The notes below the pieces were generated by a model. That model made no database searches and was not told the origin of the DNA. It saw nothing but the letters and a program-made list of their open reading frames with translations. The translations under genes were made by a program, and so were the position numbers. Shown piece by piece: positions 49,985-62,066 of a stretch of 64,000 nt of DNA. Source of the stretch: Arachis hypogaea (taxonomy: Eukaryota; Streptophyta; Magnoliopsida; Fabales; Fabaceae); the NCBI RefSeq assembly GCF_003086295.3, contig NC_092048.1:106842276-106906275 (forward strand). Reading direction: 5' to 3'. Positions within the stretch are counted from its first letter, which is position 1, and every line of letters starts with the position of its first letter.

Positions 49985-51037
49985 ATGGCACCTCGTGGAC
50001 CCGATCGTAGACGTGAAAGAGACCGTACTAATACGCAGGAATCGGAAATTAACCCGAATAACCCGGTAAACCTTATGGCTGCGTTGGAGAATATGACTGC
50101 TACTATGCAGGCCACTACGAAGGCTCTTGGGCAACAGATAAACAATAATGGCAATGGCGGAAGGGAAGCTCAGGGCCTGATGACACTGGCGACTTTCTTA
50201 AAGGTTAATCCACCTAATTTCAAGGGAACCACCAATCCGACTGAAGCTGATACTTGGTTTCAGGCCATGGAGCGAGCACTGCAAGCGCAGTTGGTACCTG
50301 AAGAGCAGTGTGTTAAATTTGCTACCCATCTACTCACGGGAGAAGCATCGCATTGGTGGCAAGGGGTTCGACGCCTCCTATAACAGGGGAATGATCTTAT
50401 CACTTGGGATGCCTTCCAGGTGGAATTCTATAAGAAGTACTTTCCGAATTTCGCCAGGACAGCCAAGGAATTAGAGTTACTGCAGCTAAAGCAAGGTGCT
50501 ATGTCCGTATCTGAGTATACAGACAAATTTGAGGAGCTATTCAGATTTTTCCGCATGTGTCAAGGAGCTCCGGGAGACTTCGAGGAATGAAAATGCATTA
50601 AGTATGAAGGAGGGCTCCGGAGCGACATCTTAAGTTCAGTGGGACCAATGGAGATCCGAACTTTTTCAGAGTTCGTGAATAAGAGCAGAATTGCTGAAGA
50701 GTGTGTGAAAAGGAGGGTTGCAGAGAAAGGAAGTCATAGAAAGCACAACCAAGGATTCACACCAAGGGGTCGAGAGTTTAAGGAGAGAGGATACGTACAA
50801 CACTTTCCCCAAGGACAGACTAACTTTGCGACGAATGAGGAGTCCCAAAGGAATGGTAAGGAAAAGCGGGCAGCGGCTGCTTCTGATGCTTCGAGCTGTC
50901 AGAGATGTGGGAGTCATCACCCAAATAGGTCGTGCCGATTGGGGTTAGGTATATGTTACAAGTGCGGGTTACCAGGGCATGTATCAAGAAATTGCCAACA
51001 AGGAGAGAGTCAGGATGTGGGCCGATTGCGACAGTAA
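49985..51037 (+). pseudogene. gag copy 3 of F array
   Basis: Same 1053-bp frame as copies 1 and 2, with the two shared stops at 50381-50383 (TAA) and 50588-50590 (TGA). Small private amino-acid changes are seen, for example CVKFAT in place of CVEFAT. The CCHC knuckle is intact. Confidence 0.88.
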
Positions 51038-52519
51038 GATTGAGGTAATTGCAATAATCAGGCTTAAAGGACAGTGCGTGATTTTATAATACCGCCTGTA
51101 CAGTAAAACTGGGAATGTCAAGCTTAATATTAGACTGAGAAGCAAACCGGATGGTCCGAGTAAGGATTTGCCTCACTACAAATAGATAAATGCCTGAGAT
51201 GTAAATGATTTTCTATTGAGAATGATGTGTTGTGTTTGTTATGTAGTTGGTTGATTTCTGGATTTTTGGTGAAACGGATTGAACCCGTGACTTTTAGTTC
51301 CTTTGATTTAAATAGATAAAGAATGGTCCTAAATGATGGATTTGGAAACGTTGGTTTGAAATGCCAGTCATGCTAAGTTGTGGTTGTGAGGAAGTAAGTG
51401 ATAGAACTCGTACTAGACGAGAGATCAGAATAAAGCAGCGGAAACTTGTGGAAGCAGTAACACAGGATAGCTACGAATAAGAGCTGTAAAAGTTTACTAT
51501 AGTATCTTATGTTTAAATACTAGAAGGGTTAAGTGGGTTACTGCAAGTAATGATCCCCAATAGTTGGAATTGATTGCGGCTGCGAGCTTTGATGGTTCTA
51601 AAGCGGATGAGGAAATTATCATTGATGCATAATTGGATTTAGATGATGAGAGAGTGCAAGTTGTCGTGTTTGAGAGATGAGTACCATGATGTTTGGTCAT
51701 AGTGACCTTGGAATTAGATTGAGATTTATAATGATTGGTTTTGAAGGACGAATGTGAAAACCACTAAATTGGAATGCTGATGCGGTACTGAGATTGGTTT
51801 GAGGGAACCCGTGACGGGTGGTAAACCCCAATTTTTGGGGAGGTACTGTTGAAAATTATTCCCCAACAATTTGAAAGAGCATTGGTTATGGTTTTGAAGA
51901 TGATTTTTGATATGAGTAACTTTAACAAAAGAGATGTGTCTCGAATGCTTTTATAGATTGTTAAAGGAAAGCGGATTCTTATGATTTTGTTAAATTGTTA
52001 ATTCCAACTCATTTGCTTTCTAGAAATGAAAGGGGTTTCTGATTGATGAGTCAGAGACTTTATAACAGCAAGTCATGTAGAAATTCGAGGGTTTGAGAAT
52101 AAGAAAGTAAGTTTAGAGGCTATGCTTGGAGTTGAGCTGTGATTAGTGGTAATTGGCTTGGCAGAGAGCGAGGATAGTGATAGAGTATCATTAAGGTGTG
52201 GTGATGATCTTTGATTGATTACAGTGATGTGGGACGATGGCTGTGATTAACGACGATGGTAATATTATTGATGACATGATTTGAGATTTAATAGGGTGAG
52301 TTGATGAGACGATAAAAGTAAGGAACGAGACTATTGGTCGGCGTTGGACAAATGACCGAGGACCTCGAATATAGAGAAGTCAGAGCGTGGCAACGGAAGC
52401 GCGCCGAACAAAAGGACCTTGGGGATGTTATGCGTTGGATATAGAGGCAGACTATGCTCGCGTACTCGCAGTGATGGATGGAATTTTCGAGGGCGAAAAT
52501 TTCTGTTAGGGGGGTAGAA
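51038..52519 (+). other. Non-coding remainder of F internal region 3
   Basis: Same content as the other two units. Purine tract at 52506-52519. Near its end it shares ggggatgttatg with internal region 1, while region 2 has ggggctgttatg. Confidence 0.75.
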
Positions 52520-55500
52520 TGTAATACCCGGTCTAACCGAAATTAATTAAATAATAAGTTAAATGGGAGCGAATATGGTTGGAAGATTTGGCAATTGGAA
52601 TTTGATGATTTAAATATGATATTTGGATTCAGTGAATTTTTCCGAGTCGGAAAATATAGTTTTCTGCGCAAAAAGCGCGCAGTGGAATTTTGACCGGCAG
52701 TACCGGCTGAGATCTGTCTGGTACTACAGCTGAGAAAATTGATTATGAGTAAATAAGATTAAGAAATGAGGAATTATAATTAGGGAAGGTAGAAATATTT
52801 GAAGTGCGATTTAGAGCGCTAATCTTAAAGGTTTTGGTCCAAAATTGGGCCAACGGACAAAAATAAGTGAACCGGGCCTAAGTGGGCCCAAGACCCAACA
52901 TATATAAACATTAGTTATGAGTATTTCAGCTCATTTTTCCCTAAAGAAGGGGTGTTGGGCGCTGATTTGAGAAGAGAGAAGAGAAGAGAGAAAACCTAAC
53001 TCTCTTTGATCTTCAAACCACCATAACTTGAGCTACGGAGCTCCGATTGACGAGCCGTTTGCAGCCACGCGTCGCTCTTCTCATCCTCTACAATTCTATC
53101 TAAGTTTTGTAGTGAGTATTCTATTCATCTCTGCCCAGTTTTCGAAATTCCCCACTGTTACACGTTTTTGGGTAATTAGTGTTGAAATCTTGTGATTTTG
53201 GGTGTTTAGGGATACTCCAACATAGATTCTAAGTGGGTTCTATCCCTACTTCATATGGGCTGAGGTAAGAAGTGCTCAAACCCTTGTGATTTGTCATTTT
53301 TATGAGCCCTAGGTTGATGTATGTATGTGATATTGGTTATGTTAGTGTATTTGGTGATGTTGGTGCACAATTGGGAGATTGGTATTGCTTGAGGAGCTTT
53401 GGTGAGGCTTGGAGCTAAGGTTGGTGAAGACTTCCATAGAAGAGGCTCAATTGGTTTGGCTACAAGAGGTACGGTTTAAGTTTCATTTAAGTACCGTGTG
53501 TTGTGATGAGAATTCCTAGGCTAGATGCCCCTAGGATTAAGTTTGGATTGTGTAAATGGTTGGTGCTAATATGCATAGTTGGTATGTAATGTGAATTAAT
53601 GATTTGGGTTGAGAATTGTGTGGCCTTGTATACTTGGTGTATTGAGAATTTGATGTACTGGGTAATGAGTATTGATTTGTGGTTTATGCATTTAAATTAT
53701 GAAATTGGGCCGGAGGCCGTGAATTTTGGGCCGGAGGCCGGAAAAAGGTAAGAAAGGTAAGTTGATGTGTGCATTGTATGATGACACAAGTGATTGGATG
53801 AATTTCAGATAATGAATATATGAATGATTGGGTTGGTTATTGAATAATAAGGTTTGAGGAGTTGAGGTATGGGATTTGGTAAATTTGGGTGCAATTATAT
53901 AGATGAGGTATGTTGGTTTTGGTTGAGATATATTATATGGTCATATATGTGATTATGATTATTGATGCCTTGATGGTATGATGATGCATTAGAGATATGT
54001 TTGTCGTGATATATGCTTGAGGAATGATTAAGGTTAATTTGTGGGTAAAGCCACGTGATAGTGAGTACGATATTGATTATGTATAATGATGGTTGATTGG
54101 AAATAGTGTTGTTGAAATTTGGCATGAGAAAGAGTATATGATATGTAAATGTGTTTGAGTTTGAGAAAGTGTCAACGTGCGAGTTGAGGAGGCTTGATGT
54201 TGATTTTGGTATATTTTGATTGATTTCAAAGAAAAGGCTAAAATTGGCATGTTTTGATTGATTTTGAAAAGAGTTGAAAATGGCTTGTTTTGAAAATGGC
54301 ACTTTGTGGTTTTGTATGGAAACATGGTTTTGGGGCATACTTTGACGGGACATAACCTGGACTACGGATCTCTGTTTTCTGCCAAATCTGTTTAGAAATG
54401 AAATTGGATCCGGGATGTCCATGCCGTTCGAAGGACGGGTGAAAAACAATTTAAAATGAGAGAGTTATGTCCGTCGGAAGATTGGGGGTTGAATCTGTAA
54501 ATTCTGCAGCTTTTAACTTAGAAAATTTTTAGCAGAACGACCCTACGCGCGTAGGCGCACCTGGCGCGTGCGCGCCGTTCTTCCAGAAAGCACCATCCAC
54601 GCGTGCGCGTGGTGTGCGCGGGCGCGTCGATGCGCTGTACCAAATGCCCAGCTATTTTCCAGAGAGTTGTGCCAGGGTCGTGCCAGTTTTGTGCCTGGGC
54701 GCAAGAGCACCCACGCGTACGCGTGGCTGACGCTTGCGCGCCGTTTGGATATTTTTCAACCCGCGCGTTCGCGCGTATAACGCTTGCGCGTCGATGAGTT
54801 TTTGGCCATCCACGCGTGCGTGTGGAGTACGCGTGCGCGTGGCTCTGTTTTCATGCCACAGTTGATTTTTGAGTTTTAAAGCCAAACCTCATACTTTTAA
54901 GCCTCCGATCTCACCACTTATGTATTAAATCATTATGGTATGCCTAACAATGAGGAAGGAGCTAGGGGATGTGGTAACTTGCGAGTGAAACAAGGGAAAA
55001 AGGTTATGATCAATGATGATCATATATGATTATATGAGATATGGAGGGTGACGGTGGAAGTACCGTGTAAGCCATGAGCCGAAAGGCTATAATTATTGAT
55101 AAATGGCCGGTTCTTGATTGAACCATGGGCCGGATGGCTCAGTTATTGTCGGGTTACGGCAAAGCCATTAATGTTTATGGCTGAGTATAAATGCATATAC
55201 GATTAATGAATGAATGTGTTAAATGGATAATAATGGAAAATGTTGAAATGTGATGTGTGACCCCGGGTAGTAGGCAGTGGCGTTGTCCACTTGCTCCGGT
55301 TATGAGACGGAAAAGGATGTTTATGATAAATGAGTTTAATTATGGAGTTTTGAATGAATGTATTTGTGATACATGGGTAGTAGTAAGGGTTGTGGTTCGT
55401 CCCACTTGCTCCAGGTTAATGTTTGAGATTTGATAACAATGAGGATTTTATAATATGAATTGAGATTGAATGAATAATGATGAGAAATGTCAAATGTAAG

Positions 55501-56908
55501 CATGCTTGTGTTTTCTCTCTGGTTGTAAGGGTGACAGGGCACCGATACCCTCTAATGGCGACAGGGTGCAGATACCCTCTAATGGCGACAGGGCGCAGAT
55601 ACCCTCTAATGGCGACAGGGCGCATATACCCTCTAATGGTGACAGGGTACATATTCCCTCTAATGATATTAATACGCAACAGAGAGACTGTGCCCGGGTT
55701 AGCTACCGGACATGTCGGGTTGGCTTGATAACCGACAGATGATATCATCAGCCATAGTGCAGGCATTCATCATTTGCATATGTTTGAATTGTTTGGGTTT
55801 GCCATTTGTTTTGGATTTCTACATCATATATGTCATGTTACCTGACTATATGCTACTTGTTCTACTTGTACCATATTTGTATATTACTTACCTGAATTGC
55901 TTGTGTTTGTACAACTGAGATGCCCTCATGCTGGTGTCGGTGGGTGTGAGGGCTGTTCTTGATGGGATGAACTGATGATGCGATTGCATGATGATGATGA
56001 TTATTGAATGAGATAATCGGAGCTCCCTGGGTAGACGCAGTGATGTAGTTTCACTAGCTCCAGGCGAGGGTATGATGTATTGATATAGAATTGCTGAGGC
56101 AGAACAACTGGTGATGGTTTTGCTTATAATTTTGAGTCTGATTCGTGGAAGAGTCAGCGAGTTGGGAAATATGTGAAACATGAATTAGATTTAGCACTCC
56201 CTTATGACAGTTGCCTATTCATGGATTAGCGAGAACCTAGGATGAATATTTGGTGAAGAAGTTTAGGATGCTTAGTGAGTTTTTATTGCAGTGCATTGTA
56301 TCTATTTGGCACTTTTACCGTACTGGGAACCCATGGGCCCGGGGTTCTCATTCCGTATATATCTCTTGTTTTTCAGATACAGGTCCAGGTGCTCAGAAGT
56401 GAGTTTGTGGGTCGTCTGAGAGACGGCGAAGATCTTTATTTCCTCTACTTTGTGTTTGATTAGAATCTCTCCACCTATGTTTTGAAAAGATTATATTATG
56501 TATTGAACTCTTTTGGAACTTGCCTATAGAGGCTCTTATGTTTCCTTTGGGAGAGATTAGGATATACTGTTGTCATCTACTTTCATACTGTACCCTAGCC
56601 GGCCTAAACTTCGCGGGTCGCGACTAGTGGCTATTTACTTATGTTATATATATCTATCTGTTATCTATCTCTTAATCTCCTCTACGCCTTGTCCGTATAT
56701 CGTTTTCGGCTTCACGATTTATCTTTTGTTGTCGAAACGTGAGTGATACGTCTTTGCGATTTTATTTCTACTCTTTTCAGGCTTCTCGATTAATACTCTT
56801 TTCAAAATTACCTATATTTATATATTAAAAATCCACCTGAGAGTCGTACCACCGTAATATCATTGACTTATGACTCGAGCATAAGGATTTGAATATTAGG
56901 GTGTTACA
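52520..56908 (+). repeat. F-LTR5 (right outer LTR)
   Basis: A 4389-bp LTR with 5 minisatellite units (55531-55665). Its first kilobase shares variants with F-LTR2 (tttgcagccacg, gtagtgag, acatagattc). It ends GTTACA and is followed by CTCGA, matching the CTCGA before F-LTR1. Solo LTR E2 then resumes. Confidence 0.9.
55531..55665 (+). repeat. 27-bp minisatellite in F-LTR5, 5 units
   Basis: Five units with private variants (gggtgcag in unit 2, gcgcatatac in unit 4, gggtacat in unit 5), so this array has drifted most. Confidence 0.92.
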
Positions 56909-57794
56909 CTCGAGGCAATGGTAGTGGCTTCGTGCAGCACGGCGGCGTGATGGTAGCGTGAAGACAATGACCAGATGTGGCAGCAGTAAGACGCGAATGG
57001 CAACAGCAACAAGGACCTCGATGACGGTGACCCGCGACGCTGACGACAATGGGACCAGTCGTGGCTCTCTCTTCCTCATGCATGTTCCTCTCTTCGCAGT
57101 TCTGGCAGTGGCTTGTAGACGGACCGGCAATGACGGCAAGTCGCGAGGCAGCTTCCTTCCTCAACACCGCATTCGTCTCTCCCTCCCTCTTACACCGACG
57201 CTCTCTCCCTTTCTTGGATCTCCTCTCCCCTCCGTACTCCCTCTTCCTTTCCCTTTTTTTCTTTCTTCCTTCCTTTCTTCTTCTTTCTTTTTTTTTTCTT
57301 TACTTCTGACTGTGTAAGTGAGTGAGCAAAGGTAAGGCAGTGAGTGTGAGTGGCGATGAGGGGTTAGGGTTAGTGGGATAAAATTAGGGTATAATGTATA
57401 AATTTAAAATATAATTTAATTTCTTAAAATTACTTTAAAAATATTACATAATTATCAATTTGCTAATTGGCTTTTAATCAAGTATTCTAATTTAAAATTA
57501 GAGATATTATAATTAATTTTCTATGATTATAAAAATTAAAGTATTAAATTTTAAAATCTCAATTATTAAAAAACTAAATCATATAAAATTCTTAATCTTT
57601 TATAGCTGTTAAGTTTTGTAATTTAAATATCTAAAATTATTCAATATTATAAGATTAAGTAAAATTTTTAATTTAATTATCAAAACTTGATTTAATTACT
57701 TTTAATAAAATAATTTCTGAAAATAAAATCTCTAATGAATAAATAAATTGAAATTAGTTCATAATAAGATTTTTCGAAAATTCTGGGTCTTACA

Positions 57795-58110
57795 AAAGGA
57801 GGAAGGGGTGACCTGCAAAGACACTCCGACGCTCAAGTCAGAATAGATATAAGAGGTAGGATTTTAGTGTTTGTGTGTCATACCTGGGGGGAGTCCGAGA
57901 CTCTCCTTATATAGGTACCTTTTAGATCTGAAAGATCTTCTAAATGGAAAAATATATAATTTGTATCTAAACGCGAATCACGGTGAGTGAGTTGAGACGG
58001 TCCGGAAGGTCTCGGGTTCTTGGGCCGAGGAGGCCAAATTGGGCTTGCGAGCCAGATTCGTCGTTGGGCCGCTAAGACTAGAACCCGAGTCCGCAACATT
58101 TCTTTTGCTA
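57795..58110. other. Right half of the repeat that hosts solo LTR E2
   Basis: This starts with the right AAAGG duplication, then gtgacctgcaaagacactcc and related words. I recall them as a widespread legume repeat whose left half is at 24480-24611. No protein is seen. The element class is not known to me. Confidence 0.45.
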
Positions 58111-59579
58111 ATATATTATTCACCTTTCAAAATTGTTAGTTAAAGATTTTTTTCAACATTTTAATTTTTTTGGGTTCTTATTTATATCATATTTTTTTTT
58201 TAAATTAAAATTACTATAAATGACCTTTAAAATGTTAAATTATAAAAACACTCAATAAAGATATATCTATCTTATTGAAAAATACATAGTTTAAAAATTA
58301 ATGGTAATAATATTATTCTAATTTAAAACGAGTATAAATAAACCAAAATACATGTTAGTTACTTACAAAAGATAAATTATACTTAAATGTCATGGATATT
58401 CATATTTATCTTTATCTTTTTTAAGTGGTAGACCAAAATATGAATCTGAAGCTAAAGAGGCTTTCATTTTTCTACAAATAGTGAAAAAATATTAAAATAA
58501 ATATGCTTATTTTTTTCGTTTTTAAATATCAAACTATAAGAATAATTAATAAACAAAATAGGAGAATATAAAAATTGTGTATCGAGAAAAAATTCTTCAT
58601 AATTCATCATACATCTCCTTATTAATAAATTCTTAAGTTTTAAAAAATTGTCAGATTTATAGACCGTAAAAATAATTATATTAACGCTTCAAGCTGATTC
58701 AATTAAAATAATTCTTTAAAATAGAGAAGAATATGAAAACCTATAGAATTGAGACATCTTATTTTGTATTGAATTTTTTGAAAAGAAAAAAATGACATTA
58801 ATCCTAGTTTCTCATTTCCAAAATGTAAATTAAATTACTTTACATTTGATGCGTTAGGTATTTTTATTTAATAACAGTTATCTGCAAGGATATTATTTTT
58901 TACTAACATAAGTTAGTTGTGTTCTTATGAGATCATGGCTAAAAAAAGTTAAATTTTTAGCATAATTAGTTTATACATCTAAATAGATATATTTATATAA
59001 TAGAAGTTTATTCCATTACCTTTCATTTTTTTTTATTCAACATTTCTCTTTTTATCATTTTTCTTAACTGAAATTTGTCTGCTTTAATTGTACCTCTCAA
59101 CTAATGAAATAAATTTTGAGTGGATGAACCTGATACAGATATCACTTTTGATTAATAAAATTGAAATAGAAATATGATTATTAATGCAACTGTCATAGTA
59201 ATTAATATACAAATACTTACTTTATTGTTGATTGGTCTTGTTGATGCAATTAATTGCTCATCCTTTCATATACTTTTTAACTGTTGGAATCCTTTTTCTT
59301 GTAATTTATTGTATATATCTATCATAATATATTTCAATAAAGTTTTGTATATTACTATTTTGAATTAAATAATTATATATCCCAACTAAGATTCACATAT
59401 GTTTTTTATTGGTCTTAAGAATTTAATTTTTATAATTTTATTTCTAAAATTATAAAATCGATATCAACAATTAAAGAAATAAAAAATTGAAATTTTTCCA
59501 AAATAAATATAAACATTGCATAAGTTAATTTCTTAAAAAACCAATATTGATATATTTCAATAATGTATCATATAATTTC
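58111..59579. other. AT-rich DNA, nothing recognised
   Basis: About 1.5 kb of A/T-rich sequence with short poly-A and poly-T runs. No frame longer than about 65 codons, no repeat ends and no RNA gene were seen. Confidence 0.6.
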
Positions 59580-62066
59580 TATCATTTATGTGAATCTTAG
59601 TAGGTGCGTACCTATTGGATAAAGCAGATGTTTGAGTTCCTTTCTCTTATTTCTTGACATATTTTGAGGAACTCTTTTAAACACCTGTTTCTCCAAAATA
59701 GCCTCTAGGAGGGACAAACTTAAAATATATACAGAGAAAAATCTATGTACATATATACATAGCATAAATACAAAATACAGCATCTCAAAGATCAAACTTT
59801 GCTTGCACAAGAAACTTCAGATGCTCAGCAAGGTGCCTCTCGACCTGCATATGAAAAACAACAATATATGTATGGAATGAGAACCAAAGGTTCTCAACAC
59901 GGTAATGGTGCACACATAGGTAATATATAAAGTCTTGAGAAAGCCAGAGGCATTCCTAGAACTCCGACCCTCAGAATTAAACGTAAAGGAATATACTAAA
60001 CCAGAAATTAGGTAAATTGTCTAAGGTATCAGGCTCCAATTTTAACTTTAACTCAGTACTTCATTTTCTGTCTCCTCCAACTCTCCGAAACACTAGTGGA
60101 ACTATCTTTGTCACACCTCCGCCAGACGAGGGGTCTCTCAGTTGCAAAGACATACAAGACAAGCAAGGAAAATACAGATAGGATGCAATTATTGTAAGTA
60201 AGATAATTAGTATATAAGCATGGCAAATCAATCAGGCAAACTAAAGTAATGCATGCTCAAACCAAATATACAAATGCATATGATGTATGCCTGCTCTATA
60301 GCTGATAAGTCTCATCTGTCGGTTATATAGTCAAACCCGACATGTTCAGTAGCTAACCCTGGACAGTCCTTCCGCGCGCATATCACCAAGAGTCTATGTA
60401 TATAGTCTCAATCATTCATTTATCATCTCATTGGGGGAATTTCTGAGGAGTTAAAGTGCCCGGCCACATCTTGCAACATAGAGTCAACAGAGTATCGAGT
60501 CTTAACCTGGAGCAAGTGGTGGCAAGCCACTACATCTACCCAGGAAAACTCGTATCTCAGATAAATAGAAGTGTATATGCCATAATCATGCAATATCAAT
60601 CAACTATCATTAGTGCAGCTTTCACTCATTTCATATTCAGTGTTTTGCACTTTTCAAGCATAAATCATCATTTCATAACCTTTCTTCACTACAAGTTGCT
60701 TCTTTCTTTAAGTTCACCCCTCTCTCTACCATTAGAAACTAAGTATAGAACCTTAGAAGGCAATTATAGAGGTTTGGAGGTAAGAGAATAGGTTTAGATA
60801 ACAAAAGAGCAACTTTTTCAAAACAGGGTGGCCATGCATACGTTTGCCACCCCATGCGTACGCATGGATGTAATTTTTTCCATACTTGCGTACGCGGGAA
60901 CTTCCAGTGTACGTGGGTGTTCAAAACAGAGGGGAGGCTCGCATACACGTCCACCCTTTTGCTTACGCGTAAGTTCAAAACTGGGCATTCTCGCATACGC
61001 GTGCATCATGCGTATGCATGATGGAAAAATTTGCCAAACTCGCATATGCGTTCACCCCATGCGTATGCGAATATGTTGAAACAGAAGAAATTCTCGTGTA
61101 CCTATGCACAATGGCGGAGCTTTGTTAGGGCAATGGGGGGCCATAGACCCCCTCCCCAAAGGTTTTGTAAAAAATTTAATATTTCTTCTTCACATAAAAT
61201 AAGGTTAGCTCAGATAGTTAAGTTCACATATTTCCATCTTACGTATCTGTGTTCAACATTTATATTTATCATTCACTTAACTTTTTATTTTTTTGTGATA
61301 CCCGGTTGATAGTCTCATACATTTTTATATATTATTTTATTTTTAAAACACTAAAAACTGTAGTATAACTAGTAGTATACCACATGCTAATAAATAGTCA
61401 TTATTTTATTTTTTAAATCAACATTTTCAACTACATGTCATTGTAGTATTAGCACTATATACATTAATAGATTTTGATATTTTATTTTATTAGAAAGTTA
61501 AAATTTTATTTTGGTGCAATATATTATTTGATTGTAATAGAAATAACAATAAAGATAACTAGTTTTGAGACTTTTGAAAAATAGATGTTTTTAAAAATAA
61601 ATTTTTTAAAATGTTAAAAATTAACTTATAAATTATAATTTATTTGTATAATTAAAAAATAGTTTTTTCAAAAGAAAAACTAGTTTTTAGATTAAAAAAT
61701 ATTTTTTATGTGCAAAAATTAGTTTTTTTTTTGTAAAAAAACATATTATTTTTTAAAATTTAATTTTTATTTTTAAAACTAATGTGTTAATTTTATAACC
61801 AATTAATAACTAATTTTATCATTTAAAATCAGTTTGATTTATTAACTTAAACCAAATTTTTAGTTAACCAAAATTAGTTTTAGTTTTTTAGTTAACCTTA
61901 ACTATATATAGTTGCACGTATTAATAACAAATTTAAAAATTAATTATATTTACAAATTTTTTTAATATAAATACTATTATATAATTTTTAATTATTTTTG
62001 TTAAATTTTTTGGCCCTTCCAAAAAATTTTTTGAAGCTCTGCCACTGCCTATGCATGTGTCTGGAA
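59580..62066 (-). repeat. LTR-E3, degenerate minus-strand LTR, split by a hAT-type element
   Basis: Diverged relative of E1 and E2 on the minus strand. It shares the gggtctctcagttgca block (60131), the tgcatatgatgtatgc block (60275), a TGTCGGTT/AACCCGACA hairpin (60317-60342) and the GGAGCAAGTGG module (60506-60544). The stretch 60828-61080 is a palindromic island of ATGCGTACGCAT and CATACGCGTG words. It is interrupted at 61109-62047 and cut at 62066 by LTR-G. The left border is approximate. Confidence 0.6.
61109..62047. mobile_element. Non-autonomous hAT-type DNA transposon, 939 bp
   Basis: Terminal inverted repeats of 14 bp (CAATGGCGGAGCTT at the left, AAGCTCTGCCACTG at the right, two mismatches) are flanked by a perfect 8-bp duplication CCTATGCA (61101-61108 and 62048-62055). 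An 8-bp duplication with CA..TG-type short ends is the mark of the hAT superfamily. The interior is AT-rich and has no transposase. Removing the element restores one continuous palindromic zone of LTR-E3. Confidence 0.87.

Larger units (their letters stand above)
27033..56908 (+). mobile_element. F array: tandem multimer of a gag-only Ty3 (chromovirus-like) retrotransposon
   Basis: Five LTR segments and three internal regions alternate over 29.9 kb. The whole block is bounded by a perfect CTCGA duplication (27028-27032 and 56909-56913). LTR starts are TGTAATACCCGG and ends are GGGTGTTACA. The primer site is initiator-tRNA-Met type and the purine tract is TTAGGGGGGTAGAA. The internal regions are each exactly 2750 bp. 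The single outer duplication implies one insertion later expanded by recombination between LTRs. The middle unit is broken by unrelated sequence and a scaffold gap, so unit number and order there are not certain. The tRNA-Met primer, gag type and 3' end fit the Tekay/Del chromovirus lineage. Confidence 0.85.
24612..57794 (-). mobile_element. Solo LTR E2 (minus strand), split by the F array
   Basis: The two pieces, 24612-27032 and 56914-57794, join into one LTR of about 3.3 kb. It reads TGTAAC...TCTTACA on the plus strand and is flanked on both sides by a perfect AAAGG duplication (24607-24611 and 57795-57799). No internal region is attached, so this is a solo LTR left by LTR-LTR recombination. 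The 57794 end matches the LTR-E1 end (24099). The left piece has four or five diverged copies of a GGAGCAAGTGG module (25667-26020), which is also present in F and E3. Confidence 0.85.
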
